A stretch of DNA of 64,000 nt from Streptantibioticus parmotrematis (GTDB taxonomy: Bacteria; Actinomycetota; Actinomycetes; Streptomycetales; Streptomycetaceae), in contig NZ_JAINVZ010000017.1 in the NCBI RefSeq assembly GCF_019890615.1, positions 102,967 to 166,966 on the forward strand, in the 5' to 3' direction. Below, in pieces: positions 52,303-63,140 of this stretch. A model generated the notes under the pieces. It was not told the DNA's origin, ran no database searches, and was given only the letters and a program-made list of their open reading frames with translations. Both the position numbers and the translations under genes were made by a program. Each line of letters opens with the position of its first letter. Positions within the stretch are counted from its first letter, which is position 1.

Positions 52303-53787
52303 TCAGCGGCCCCGGACCAGGCCCCGCAGGATCTTGCCCTCCGTCGACAGCAGCCCGCCGCGGTAGTCGAAGCGGGGGCTGTGGGCGAAGGTCAGGTAGA
52401 CGTACTTGAGGTTCTCCGCGAACCAGTACGCGGGCGTGAGGTCGCCGAGGGCCATCGGCGCGGTCGTGACATCGTTGGCGATCGTGTAGCCGCCGGCCAC
52501 CCTCAGGTTGTCCCGCATCCCGGTGAAGTACTGGTAGGCGGTGCGCTTGTAGGACGCGTCGCCGGTGATCCGCCACAGGTCGAACGAGGAGTTGGCGTAC
52601 TCGGGCCGCAGCTGGTTGCCCTTGTCGGTGACGGCGAGCGTGGTGTAGTCGATGCCCTCGGGGAGCACCGGGTGCTGGTCGAGCACCGCGCTCCAGGAGC
52701 GGTAGTAGGCCGCGCCGTCCGCGGTGTCACCGCCCTTGCCCAGCAACCCCGCGTAGAACGCGGCGAGTTCGGACTGCGCGGTGCCGGTCGCCTCGCCGGT
52801 CGTGGGGTCGACCTGGCGGAACCACAGGGTGCCGGTGGAGCGGTCGGCCTGGTGGCGCAGGATCGCCGCGGTCAGCAGCCGGTACCAGTCGAGCAGTCGC
52901 CGGTCGCCCAGCAGCGCGTAGCCGCCCCACAGGTACTCGTAGAAGGAGTCCACGGGCGGGTTGGGCGCGACCGAGGAGGGGTCGGTCCAGCGGCCGGTCT
53001 CCGCGTCCAGCGTGGTGCCCATCAGGTCGAGCGAGCTGCGCTTGCCCATCGCCACCTGGTAGGCGCGCATCGACGCGTCGTGGTAGCGGGAGTCGCCGGT
53101 CAGCTTCGACAGCAGGCCGAACTCCATGATGTTGGTGCCCACCTCCGCCAGCGGCACGCTGCTGCCGCTGACCGCACCGGTGCCGAGGTTCACGTAGGTG
53201 TACGGGATGCCGGTGGGCGACGCGGTGAACGCGGGCAGCAGGCGGTCGGTCAGCTCGCGGCACAGGGACAGCAGCTTGGGCCTGCCGGTGGCCAGGTATC
53301 CGGCGAGCAGGCCGCCGACCATGCGGATGATGGCCTCGAAGACGTGCACGTCCACGTCCTGGGTGGGGTCGAAGTGCGCCTCGATCCAGTCGCAGCCGCG
53401 CGCGAGTTCGGCGTCCTCCCCCATCACGTAGAGCGTGTCGAGCGCCTCGACGATGGACAGGCCGAAGGTCGTGCCGGGGGCGAAGAAGTCGTTGTGGGTG
53501 CCGCTGACCGGACAGACCTGGTCGTAGCCCCAGGCCTTGGCGGTGTAGCCGTGCCAGCCGTGCAGGAACTCGTCGCGCACCTGGCGCGCGACGGCGGCGT
53601 CGGAGGGCAGGGGCTCGGCCGTACGCGACGTCGAGGGGCGGGTGTTCCGGACTGCGGGGGCCGGGGCGGCGAAGGCGGTGGCCGGGGTGAGCGCCGCGCC
53701 GATCGCGGTGCCGGCGACGGCGGCGCCCGCCGCGCCGAGGAGGGTGCGCCGGGTGGGCGCGGGACCGGTGTGGGTGAGGGGTCGCAT
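52303..53787 (-). CDS. Secreted GH47 alpha-1,2-mannosidase
   Basis: A 494-residue Tat-type exported enzyme (TRRTLLGAAGAAVAG). The class I mannosidase core is evident: FLHGWHGYTAKAWGYDQVCP, FEAIIRMVGGLLAGY with general acid Glu151, VDSFYEYLWGGY with Asp280, LRPEYANSSFDLWRITGD with Glu396, and LSTEGKI with the calcium-ligating Thr482. GH47 enzymes trim alpha-1,2-mannose from high-mannose N-glycans and are mostly eukaryotic; bacterial members are less common. It shares its strand with the DUF5107 and GH92 genes, 180 bases upstream of the former. Confidence 0.93.
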   Translation of the reverse strand: MRPLTHTGPAPTRRTLLGAAGAAVAGTAIGAALTPATAFAAPAPAVRNTRPSTSRTAEPLPSDAAVARQVRDEFLHGWHGYTAKAWGYDQVCPVSGTHNDFFAPGTTFGLSIVEALDTLYVMGEDAELARGCDWIEAHFDPTQDVDVHVFEAIIRMVGGLLAGYLATGRPKLLSLCRELTDRLLPAFTASPTGIPYTYVNLGTGAVSGSSVPLAEVGTNIMEFGLLSKLTGDSRYHDASMRAYQVAMGKRSSLDLMGTTLDAETGRWTDPSSVAPNPPVDSFYEYLWGGYALLGDRRLLDWYRLLTAAILRHQADRSTGTLWFRQVDPTTGEATGTAQSELAAFYAGLLGKGGDTADGAAYYRSWSAVLDQHPVLPEGIDYTTLAVTDKGNQLRPEYANSSFDLWRITGDASYKRTAYQYFTGMRDNLRVAGGYTIANDVTTAPMALGDLTPAYWFAENLKYVYLTFAHSPRFDYRGGLLSTEGKILRGLVRGR

Positions 53788-53859
53788 GGCTCCCGGAGCG
53801 TACTCGCGGGACGGGACGGGCCCAAGAGGGCGCGCTTGACTGCGTACGCGTCAACATCC

Positions 53860-53947
53860 GCCGTAGGCGCGGGGTTTGACGGCCGTACGCATGGGCTTTG
53901 GCCGCCGTATGCGCGGGCTTCGGCGGCCGCACGTACCGCCTTCAGCG
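53860..53947. repeat. 22-bp tandem repeat upstream of the GH47 gene
   Basis: Four degenerate 22-bp units begin at 53860, 53882, 53904 and 53926, each opening with GCCGTA/GCCGCA and closing with TTTGACG or TTCGGCG. They lie between the GH47 start (53787) and the phosphopantetheinyl transferase stop (53974). Confidence 0.75.
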
Positions 53948-53973
53948 GTGTCGTACGGCGTGGCGCGGCCCCG

Positions 53974-54678
53974 TCAGACGCTGTCCGCCACGGCGACGGC
54001 CGCCGCGTAGCCCTCGTCCACCGTCCAGTCGGCCAGCGACCAGCCGGGCAGGGTGGCCGGTGCGGCGCCGCTGCCCACGTAGTCGCGGGCCGGATCGCCC
54101 GCCAGGCCCTCGCCGGTGCCCTTGAGGTAGGCCTCCTTGCGGGTCCAGCAGCGGGCGAAGGCGGCGAGGCGCTCCTGCGCGGGCAGCGCGGCCAGTTCGT
54201 CGCGCTCGCGCGGGTGCAGGCTCCTGGCGACGTCGTCGACGAACCTGCCCTCGGGTATGCGTTCCACGTCCGCGCCGACCGGTGTGCCCGCGACCGCGAT
54301 CAGCACCATGTCGGCGCTGTGCGACAACGAGAAGTGCGGACCGGCGCCGCCCGCCAGCGCGGGCCGGCCGTGCGCCCCCGCGCACACCGGGCACGTCTCG
54401 CGCGTGAACTCCAGAGCGGCCGGGTCCGCGTCCGTGTACGCGCCGAGCAGCCGCCGCAGCGCCACGTGGGCGGCGGCGTAGCTCGCCCGGTCGGCGGCGC
54501 GCACGAAGGCCTTGTGGCGTTCGCGTTCCGCGGCGTCGAGCAGCACGAGCGAGTTCGGCAGGGCGTCGGCGTAGGAGGAGACGCGCAGCGCCCACACGTG
54601 CGGGACTTCGCCGGGCGCGGGCACGGCGAGACCGGACGGGAGCGGCTCCGGACCGAGGGGGCGGGGTGCGGGACTCAG
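53974..54678 (-). CDS. 4'-phosphopantetheinyl transferase (Sfp/EntD type)
   Basis: A ~234-residue transferase that primes carrier proteins with the phosphopantetheine arm of coenzyme A. Motif pattern: HFSLSHSADMVLIAV, VGADVERIPEG with the metal-binding acidic pair, and FARCWTRKEAYLKGTGEGL. CTG 54678 is proposed as the start because a perfect AGGAGG is five bases upstream; otherwise GTG 54624. It follows the isochorismatase-carrier gene on the same strand and likely loads its ArCP domain, making the operon self-sufficient. Confidence 0.88.
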   Translation of the reverse strand: MSPAPRPLGPEPLPSGLAVPAPGEVPHVWALRVSSYADALPNSLVLLDAAERERHKAFVRAADRASYAAAHVALRRLLGAYTDADPAALEFTRETCPVCAGAHGRPALAGGAGPHFSLSHSADMVLIAVAGTPVGADVERIPEGRFVDDVARSLHPRERDELAALPAQERLAAFARCWTRKEAYLKGTGEGLAGDPARDYVGSGAAPATLPGWSLADWTVDEGYAAAVAVADSV

Positions 54679-54860
54679 CGGTTCCTCCTGGTGTGCGTGC
54701 CCGCGACGCGCCACGGGCCGAACTCGGCGGTGCGGTCCGCCCGGTGGACCGCGCGTACCACCCGCCGCGACTCGGTTCCATCCTCGCACGCGTCTCCCCC
54801 GCTCGTCTGCGCCCGTGAACGCGGTCGGGGCGGCCCGGTTGCGGGGCGCGGCACTCCTCC

Positions 54861-55757
54861 TCAGCGGCGGGCGCCCGCCAGCACGTCGGCCCAGGCCCGT
54901 ACCGTCACGCGGTCCGCGAAGTCGGTGATCGACACGACCGCGCCCTCCTCGCGCCACCGTTCCACGAGCGTCATCAGCCGGATCGAGTCCAGGCCGTAAT
55001 CGATCAGGCTCTCGTCCAGCGGCACGTCCTCGGGCGGATCGCCCAGGACGGCGGCGACGTCGGCCCGAACGCGCTCCGCGGTCCACGCCGACGTGTTCCC
55101 CGCCGCGCCCGGCGCGGGGTCGTCGCCGAGCGCGTCCAGCACTCGCGAGGCGGTCGTGACGACGGCGCACTTGCCCGCCGCCCACTCCAGGGCCATCCGG
55201 TGGTCGCGTTCGCTGAAGTCCGCGACCGCGTCGGCGATCACGAAGGCGCGCAGGTCGCGCATCCACGCGTCGCAGGCGCTCATCAGGACGCCGATGTGCG
55301 CGTAGACACCGGTGATCAGCAACTGGTCGCGGCCCTGGTCGCGCATGCGGCGCTCCAGGTCGGTGCGGACGAAGGCGCTGTACTTCCATTTGGTCAGCAC
55401 GGTGTCGCCCTCGGCCGGGGCGACCGCCTCGTGGACGGCGGCGGCCCTGGCGTCGGCCGGCAGCCCCGGACCCCAGAAGTCCTGCTGGAGACCGCGTTCC
55501 GCGGGCGTCTGGCCGCCCGGCTGGGCCGAGTAGACGACCGGGATCCCGGCCCGGCGGCACGCGTCCGTCAACGCCTTCACGTTGCGCAGCAGTTCGCTGA
55601 CCGGCGAGGCGTCGGGGGTGAAGGCGTCGAGGAAGTAGTTCTGCAGGTCGTGCACGAGCAGCACCGCGCGGTCCGGGTCGACGTCCCACGCCACGCGCCC
55701 GGTCGGCAGCGAGGCGGGGGCGGGCATGGAGTAGGGGGCGATGTCGGGCAGGGCCAT
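54861..55757 (-). CDS. dhbB: Isochorismatase-aryl carrier protein (EntB/DhbB)
   Basis: A 298-residue bifunctional protein. Residues 1-210 are an isochorismatase-family hydrolase: LLVHDLQNYFLDAF, GIPVVYSAQPGGQTPAERGL, TGVYAHIGVLMSACDAW. It converts isochorismate to 2,3-dihydro-2,3-dihydroxybenzoate. The last ~80 residues are an aryl carrier protein with LIDYGLDSIRLM, Ser258 being the phosphopantetheine site. ATG 55757. It is the fourth gene of the leftward dihydroxybenzoate operon, 89 bases after the ligase gene. Confidence 0.94.
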   Translation of the reverse strand: MALPDIAPYSMPAPASLPTGRVAWDVDPDRAVLLVHDLQNYFLDAFTPDASPVSELLRNVKALTDACRRAGIPVVYSAQPGGQTPAERGLQQDFWGPGLPADARAAAVHEAVAPAEGDTVLTKWKYSAFVRTDLERRMRDQGRDQLLITGVYAHIGVLMSACDAWMRDLRAFVIADAVADFSERDHRMALEWAAGKCAVVTTASRVLDALGDDPAPGAAGNTSAWTAERVRADVAAVLGDPPEDVPLDESLIDYGLDSIRLMTLVERWREEGAVVSITDFADRVTVRAWADVLAGARR

Positions 55758-55846
55758 GGGAAGGCTTCCTCGGGAGTCGGTGGTGGTGAGGGCTCGGGTG
55801 TCGTGGGGGCAGTCGACGGACAGCAGCCGCTTTGCGTGACGACTCG

Positions 55847-57591
<1,745 letters not shown>

Positions 57592-57595
<4 letters not shown>

Positions 57596-58851
57596 TCGGA
57601 CACCCCCACGGCGTCGAGGAAGGTGCGGAACTTGGCTGCCGTCTCGGCGAGTTCGGCCTCCGGGCGGGATCCGGGGACGACGCCCGCGCCCGCGTAGAGC
57701 CGCAGGCTGTGCTCGTCGGCCTCGGCGCAGCGTATGGTCACCACCCATTCGCCGTCGCCGTCCGCGTCCTGCCAGCCGACCATGCCCGCGTACAGGCCGC
57801 GGTCGAACGGCTCGACGGCGCCGATGAGTTCGCGGGCCGCCTCGGTGGGGGTGCCGCAGACCGCCGGGGTGGGATGCAGGGCGGACGCCAACTCGATCGC
57901 GGTGGGCAGCGGTTGGGCCAGCTCGCCGGTGAGGGTGGTGGACAGGTGCCACATCGCGGCGGTGCGGGCCAGCGTCGGCGCGTCCGGCACGTCCAGCCGG
58001 GCGCAGTACGGCGCGAGCGCGGCGCGGACCGCGTCGGCCACGACCGCGTGCTCGCGCCGGTCCTTGGACGAGGCCAGCAGTTCGACCGCGCGCGTGACGT
58101 CCTCGGCGAGGTCGGCGCGGCGCGGGGTGGATCCGGCGAGCGGGTTGGCGCGCAAGGAGCTGCCGTGCCGGGAGACCAGGAGTTCGGGGCTGGCGCCGAG
58201 CAGGGTGCGGCCCTCTCCCGCGGGCACGGCGAAGGTGTGGCCGCCGGGGTCGCGCCGGGCCAGCCGCCGCAGCATGGCGGTCAGGTCGAACGGCTCGGCC
58301 GCGGTGAGCTCCAGGGTGCGGGCCAGCACCGCCTTGTCCAGCCTGCCGTCCGCCATGCGGCGCACCGCCTCGGCGACCGCCGCCTCGTAGACGAGCGGTT
58401 CCGGGTGCGGCCGCACCGTCCAGGCGGCGGGTCCGGCGGGCGGGGCGTCCAGCGCGATGAGCGGGTCGCGTTCCAACGGGGGCGTGGTGTGCAGGAGTTC
58501 GGGCACGAACAACCGCGCGGGCGCCTCGGCGTCGAACGGCACGGCGCCGATCACCACCGGCCGCTCGACACCCTGCGCCCGGGCGGCACGCAGGGTGTCC
58601 GCGACCCGTTCGGCCAGCGGCGCGTCGCCGTGCGGGACGCGGGCGCGGACGCCCCGGGCGAGCAGGGTGCGGGTGGGCGAGCCGAAGAACGCCGTACCGC
58701 CGGGCCGGTAGGCGTCGAGCAGCGCCGTGGCCTCGCCCACCGTCTGCCCCTGCTGCCGGGCCGCGGGGACGGCGGGGGCCTGCGGGCGGTCGCCGCGGGC
58801 TCCGCCGTGACCCGGGCCGGGGTCTGCGGCGAGGTCGTGTGCTGTGGTCAC
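57592..58851 (-). CDS. dhbC: Isochorismate synthase (EntC/DhbC)
   Basis: A 419-residue chorismate-binding enzyme converting chorismate to isochorismate. The C-terminal ~250 residues hold the family motifs: [78 protein letters not shown] 58851 has GGAGAG nearby. A ~35-residue Gly/Pro/Gln-rich leader precedes the domain. Coupled by overlap to the ligase gene, it is the second gene of the operon. Confidence 0.94.
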
Positions 58852-58961
58852 CTGGTTCTCTCCGATCCGGATCACGGCGGTGCGGGGTGGGTGGCTTACG
58901 GGCGGCGTGGGCGTGGCGGAGGCCGGGCCGGTGGGTGTGCGGCCGGGCCGGGTGCCGGGGG

Positions 58962-59768
58962 TCAGGCGCGCAGGGTGGCGCCGCCGTCCACGTACAGGTC
59001 GTGCATGGTGATGTGCCGGGCGCGGTCGGAGACCAGGAAGGCGACGGCCTCGGCGATGTCCCGCGGTTCGGCGAGCCGCCCGAGCGGTATGCCGACGCGG
59101 TAGCTGTCCGGGTCGCCGTCCACCACCCGCCGGCGCGAGGCGTCGGGGTCGTCCGTCCACAACTGCCGTTGCATCGCGGTGTCGGTGGAGCCGGGCGAGA
59201 CGACGTTGCAGCGCACCCCGGAGGCGGCCAGTTCCAGGCCGAGGCACTTGGTGAACATGGTCGCCGCCGCCTTGGACGCGGCGTAGGCGGCCATGTGGGT
59301 GCGCGGTACTCCGGCGGCGTTGGAGCCCACGGTGACGACGCAGCCGGAACGGCGGTCGACCATGCGCCGCGCGACGGCCCGGGAGGTGTGGAAGACGCCG
59401 CCGGTGTTGACGGCGAAGGTGGCCGCCCAGTCCTCGTCGGTGAGGTCGACCACGGGGGCGGGTCGCAGCACGCCCGCGACGTTCACCAGGATGTCCAGCG
59501 GCCCGAGTTCGCGTTCGGCGCGTTCCACGGCGGCCTCGACGGCGGCGCTGTCGGTGACGTCGGCGACGTGCGCGACGAGGACGGCGGGACCGAGTTCGGC
59601 TTCCAGCGCTTTGAGGCGTACGGGGTCGCGGTCGAGCGCGGCGACCCGCGCGCCCCGGGCGGCGAGCGTGCGGGCGACGGCTTCGCCGATGCCCTGCCCC
59701 GCACCGGTCACGAGGGCGACGCGACCGGTGAGTTCGGCCGCGTCGAGGGTGTGCGTGTCGCCAGTCAT
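58962..59768 (-). CDS. dhbA: 2,3-dihydro-2,3-dihydroxybenzoate dehydrogenase (EntA/DhbA)
   Basis: A 268-residue SDR. NAD-binding [20 protein letters not shown] is at residues 14-33, [13 protein letters not shown] in the centre, and the catalytic triad in [24 protein letters not shown] (Ser, Tyr, Lys). It oxidises the EntB product to 2,3-dihydroxybenzoate. It is the first gene after the iron box, so it leads the operon dhbA-C-E-B-pptT, all on the minus strand. ATG 59768. Confidence 0.93.
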   Translation of the reverse strand: MTGDTHTLDAAELTGRVALVTGAGQGIGEAVARTLAARGARVAALDRDPVRLKALEAELGPAVLVAHVADVTDSAAVEAAVERAERELGPLDILVNVAGVLRPAPVVDLTDEDWAATFAVNTGGVFHTSRAVARRMVDRRSGCVVTVGSNAAGVPRTHMAAYAASKAAATMFTKCLGLELAASGVRCNVVSPGSTDTAMQRQLWTDDPDASRRRVVDGDPDSYRVGIPLGRLAEPRDIAEAVAFLVSDRARHITMHDLYVDGGATLRA

Positions 59769-59878
59769 GGTCCTCGTGTGTCCTTCGGCCGGGCGCGGTC
59801 AGGGGTTTGCCGGGGTACGCCGGACGGGCAGGATCGAACTCCCGACCGCACCGGACGCGCCGCCGGGGGCAGCCTAAC

Positions 59879-59895
59879 TTAGGTTAGGCTAACCT
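59879..59895. promoter_or_regulatory. Iron box (DmdR/IdeR site)
   Basis: TTAGGTTAGGCTAACCT is a full match to the iron-repressor consensus. It lies about 110-127 bases upstream of the dhbA-like start and 45-60 bases upstream of the divergent GNAT gene, so either may be iron-controlled; the siderophore operon is the expected target. Confidence 0.93.
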
Positions 59896-59937
59896 CATAG
59901 AGGCGGGCCCCGCAGAGCCATGCGGCAGGATGCCCAC

Positions 59938-60480
59938 ATGCCCGAACCGCCCTTCGACGTACCGCGGCTGCCCGCGGGCGACGCCTTCGTCCTGCGCCCC
60001 TGGACGCTCGCCGACCTCCCGCTGGTCGAGGAGGCGTCGGCCGATCCGTACATCCCGCTGATCACGACGGTCCCGGCCGCGTACTCCCACGCCGCCGTCG
60101 AGCGGCAGTGGGATCGCGCGACGCGGGGCACCGGGTGGCCGTTCGTCGTGGAACGCGTGACGGACGGCCGCGCGGTCGGCACCGTCGGCCTGTGGTCCGC
60201 GCCGCACGGCCGTGCCTCGGCCGGTTACTGGATCGCCCCCTCGGCGCGCGGCGGCGGCGTGGCCCTCGCCGGACTGCGCGCGGTCACCGGCTGGGCGTTC
60301 GCGGCACTCGGCCTCGCCCGGGTCGAGCTGTACGTCGAGCCGTGGAACACCGCCTCGCGCCGCACCGCCGAGTCCGCTGGATTCCGCGTCGAAGGACTGC
60401 TGCGCTCGTGGCAGGAGGTGGGCGGCGTCCGCCGCGACATGCTGATGTACGCGAGACTGCCGGCGGATTCGGAGGGTTGA
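59938..60480 (+). CDS. GNAT family N-acetyltransferase
   Basis: A 180-residue RimJ/RimL-type acetyltransferase: DAFVLRPWTLADLPLVEEAS, VVERVTDGRAVGTVGLW, SAGYWIAPSARGGGVALAGLRAVTGWAF for acetyl-CoA binding, and ELYVEPWNTASRRTAESAGFRVEGLLRSW. ATG 59938 is chosen over ATG 59920 because AGGA lies about seven bases upstream. It is divergent from the siderophore operon across the iron box. A siderophore-tailoring role is conceivable but unsupported; housekeeping acetylation is as likely. Confidence 0.88.
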   Translation: MPEPPFDVPRLPAGDAFVLRPWTLADLPLVEEASADPYIPLITTVPAAYSHAAVERQWDRATRGTGWPFVVERVTDGRAVGTVGLWSAPHGRASAGYWIAPSARGGGVALAGLRAVTGWAFAALGLARVELYVEPWNTASRRTAESAGFRVEGLLRSWQEVGGVRRDMLMYARLPADSEG

Positions 60481-60592
60481 CCGCCTTCCGTGGCTCGGTC
60501 CGGCCACCGGCCCGCCTCCGCACGGGTGACGCTCGGGCCCGGTGTATCGGCTACGACCGGTCCCCGGGGCACTGACGCGGGATGCTGGGGCC

Positions 60593-61594
60593 GTGGCCGA
60601 AGCCCACGAATCCCGTTCCCTCCCGCGCGGCCGCTGGGTGCGGTTCCTGCGTGCCGTGCCCCCTGCCGCCGGGGCCGCCGCGATGGCCACCGGCGCGTTG
60701 TCGATCGGCTGCGGGCTGCTGGGCGCCGGGCTGTCGTCCGGTGTGTTCCTGGTGCTCGGCTGCCTGATCTGGGCGATGCTGGCGGCGGCCTTCTGCCTGC
60801 GGCTGCGGTACGAGGGCGAACGCTGGTGGCGGGAGGCGGCGACCCCGCCCGCGCTGACGTCGGTGGCGGCGACCGCCGTGCTGGGCACGCGGTTCGCCCT
60901 GCTGGGCTGGACCGGCGTCGCGGTGGCCCTGCTGTGCCTCGCGGTCGTGGCATGGGTGCCGCTGCTGGCCCGCGTGCTGCGACACCGGGGGCGCAAGGTG
61001 CCGGGGGCCGCGTACCTCGTCTGCGTCTCGACGCAGGCGCTGGCCGTCCTCATCGCGTCCGTCGCGCTGGACGCGGGCGCCGCGTGGCTCGCCTGGCCCG
61101 CCGCCGGGCTCGTGGCGCTGGGGCTGGCGCTGTACGCGGTGACGCTGGAGCGGTTCGACGCGCGCGAGTTGCGGCACGGCAAGGGGGATCACTGGGTGGC
61201 GTGCAGCGCCCTGGCGATCACCGCGCTGGCCGTCTCGCGTCTGGCGGACGCCGCCGCCCCGGCCGGGCCGCTGCACTGGGCGACCGGCGCGCACGACGCG
61301 TTGCGGATCGCGGGCTTCGTGCTGCTGGGCCTGGCGCTGGCCGCGTACGCGGTGCTGGTCTGCTGCGAGATCCGCTGGCCGAGGCCGCGGTACGACGTGC
61401 GGCGGTGGTCGACGGTCAACCCGATGGCCATGACGGCGCTCGCCACGATCGCGTGGTCGGTGACGGCGGGCGTGGGATGGCTGCGGACGCTGGGCGGCGT
61501 GCTGCTGTGGGTCGCCCTGCTGGCCTGGGCGGTGACGGGGGTGGCGGCGGTGCGCAGGGGCGGGCGCCCGGCGGGGCCGCCGCGCGTCGACTGA
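60593..61594 (+). CDS. TDT-family (tellurite-resistance/dicarboxylate) transporter-like membrane protein
   Basis: A ~333-residue protein with about ten hydrophobic segments, resembling the SLAC1/TehA/C4-dicarboxylate TDT family: PPAAGAAAMATGALSIGCGLLG in the first helix, YLVCVSTQALAVLIASVALD in the middle and NPMAMTALATIAWSV near the end. GTG 60593 is used as the likely start; the frame extends to a GTG at 60542. It may be an anion or malate channel. Its stop is two bases from that of the convergent glycosyltransferase gene. Confidence 0.75.
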   Translation: MAEAHESRSLPRGRWVRFLRAVPPAAGAAAMATGALSIGCGLLGAGLSSGVFLVLGCLIWAMLAAAFCLRLRYEGERWWREAATPPALTSVAATAVLGTRFALLGWTGVAVALLCLAVVAWVPLLARVLRHRGRKVPGAAYLVCVSTQALAVLIASVALDAGAAWLAWPAAGLVALGLALYAVTLERFDARELRHGKGDHWVACSALAITALAVSRLADAAAPAGPLHWATGAHDALRIAGFVLLGLALAAYAVLVCCEIRWPRPRYDVRRWSTVNPMAMTALATIAWSVTAGVGWLRTLGGVLLWVALLAWAVTGVAAVRRGGRPAGPPRVD

Positions 61595-61596
61595 CC

Positions 61597-63036
61597 TCAG
61601 ACGGAACCGCGTTGAGCGTGTGCGGCCGCCCTTCTCCTGAGGACGGCACCCGCCGCGACGACCGCAGCGGCCACCCCGAACGGCCAGGCCTGCGGGGCGA
61701 GTCCGTGCCAGCGCAGGGCGTTGCCGGTGTACAGCACCATGCCGGCCGCGGGCACCGCCAGCCACTCCCAGCACCCGTCGAGCGCGACGAGCCCGACGAC
61801 CAGCAGCGCGTACCAGTAGTACGCGGGCGAGGTGACGACGAACGCCGTGCCGAGCACGAGCAGGGCGCCCCGCCAGGGCCGCGCCGGATCGCCGCACCGC
61901 AGCACGTACAGCGCCACGCCCACGACGACCGCGATCGCCACCGGGCCCGCCCAGCTGTCCGGCAGCACCAGCCGCAGCAACGCGAACCGCCCGACGTCGC
62001 CCGACTCGTACCCCTCCTGCTGGAGGTAGCCGGGCAGGAAGCCGATGACACCGGCGCCGGAGGCGGCCACGTACGGCAGATAGGTGAGCGCGACCGTGCC
62101 CACGGCCGCCAGGGTGGTCCACGTCAACTCCCGCCATCGGTGCGGGCGTTCGCGGGCCAGTACGCCGGACAGCGCGCCCGGCAGCGCCAGGCCCGGCAGC
62201 AGCTTCACGGCGATGGCACCGCCGAGCGACACACCGCGTCGCACCCCCGCGCCGACCCCGAGCGCCACCACCAGCAACAGCACCCCGAGCGTGTCGACGT
62301 GGGCGTCGTTGACCGCCGCGAACGGCACCGCCGGGCACCACGCCCACAGCGCGGCCCGGCGCGGATCACCCCCGCGCCGCCGCAGCACCCACAGCAGCGC
62401 ACAGACCACGGCGACCACCAGCACCGCGCCCGCCACCTGGAACGGCTTCCACCGGCTGCCGGGCGGTGAGGCCAGGTGGACGACGAAGTACCACGCCTCG
62501 GCGACCGGCGGGTAGATGGTGTGCACGGTGGGCCGGTTGATCAGGGTGCAGACCCCGCCGGGCGCGGTGTGCAGGTCCCAGCCCCGGCAGGCGGTCCCGG
62601 TCGGGAACAGCCACTGCTCGCGCAACCCGGCGAGCCTCGGGGCGTCGGGCGCGTAGGTGTACGGCGAGATCCCCGCCGCCTGCACCCGGCCGTCCCACAC
62701 GTACCGGTACATGTCGTCGCTGGTGCGCGGCGGCGCGGCGAGCGCGGCCACCGACAAGGCGACGGCGCCGACCACGACCAGCGGCACCGCGATCCGGCGC
62801 GGCACCCCGCGCACCGCCCACGCCGCACCGGCGAACAGCGCCCAGCAGGCGCCGTACCACGGCAGCAGGCGCCCGGGATCGCCGAGCGTGCCGCCGGTCA
62901 GGACGGTCGCGAGCGTGGCGGCGGTGAGCGCGGCGAGCAAGGCGACGGTGAGGGCGGTGCGGACGCGGTCGCGGCCATGGCCCTCGACGCGGCGCCGGTT
63001 CTGGCCGGGGCTGACGGTGTACGGGGGTGCGGTCAC
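61597..63036 (-). CDS. GT-C-fold membrane glycosyltransferase (GT87/MptB-like)
   Basis: A ~479-residue polytopic protein with some 11-12 hydrophobic segments. After the first helices, TSDDMYRYVWDGRVQAAGISPYTY carries the acidic motif of polyprenyl-phosphate-sugar-using GT-C enzymes, followed by NRPTVHTIYPPVAEAWYF, typical of the GT87 and alpha-1,6-mannosyltransferase groups. It likely transfers a mannose or arabinose-like sugar from a lipid carrier on the outer face of the membrane. GTG 63036 is used; an ATG at 63120 adds a Cys/His-rich extension that is probably not translated. Confidence 0.8.
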   Translation of the reverse strand: MTAPPYTVSPGQNRRRVEGHGRDRVRTALTVALLAALTAATLATVLTGGTLGDPGRLLPWYGACWALFAGAAWAVRGVPRRIAVPLVVVGAVALSVAALAAPPRTSDDMYRYVWDGRVQAAGISPYTYAPDAPRLAGLREQWLFPTGTACRGWDLHTAPGGVCTLINRPTVHTIYPPVAEAWYFVVHLASPPGSRWKPFQVAGAVLVVAVVCALLWVLRRRGGDPRRAALWAWCPAVPFAAVNDAHVDTLGVLLLVVALGVGAGVRRGVSLGGAIAVKLLPGLALPGALSGVLARERPHRWRELTWTTLAAVGTVALTYLPYVAASGAGVIGFLPGYLQQEGYESGDVGRFALLRLVLPDSWAGPVAIAVVVGVALYVLRCGDPARPWRGALLVLGTAFVVTSPAYYWYALLVVGLVALDGCWEWLAVPAAGMVLYTGNALRWHGLAPQAWPFGVAAAVVAAGAVLRRRAAAHAQRGSV

Positions 63037-63140
63037 CAGGACACCGTGGCATCGCGGGGCGCGGCAGGGGGCGGCGCCGTGCCCGGTGTCCGCGTTCCGT
63101 AAGGAGTCACACCGCCCCATCAGCGGGTTTCCGGGGTGGG

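Noticed and set aside
60542..60592. Upstream extension of the TDT-like protein
   Set aside because: The added residues have no hydrophobic or conserved character and no better ribosome site.
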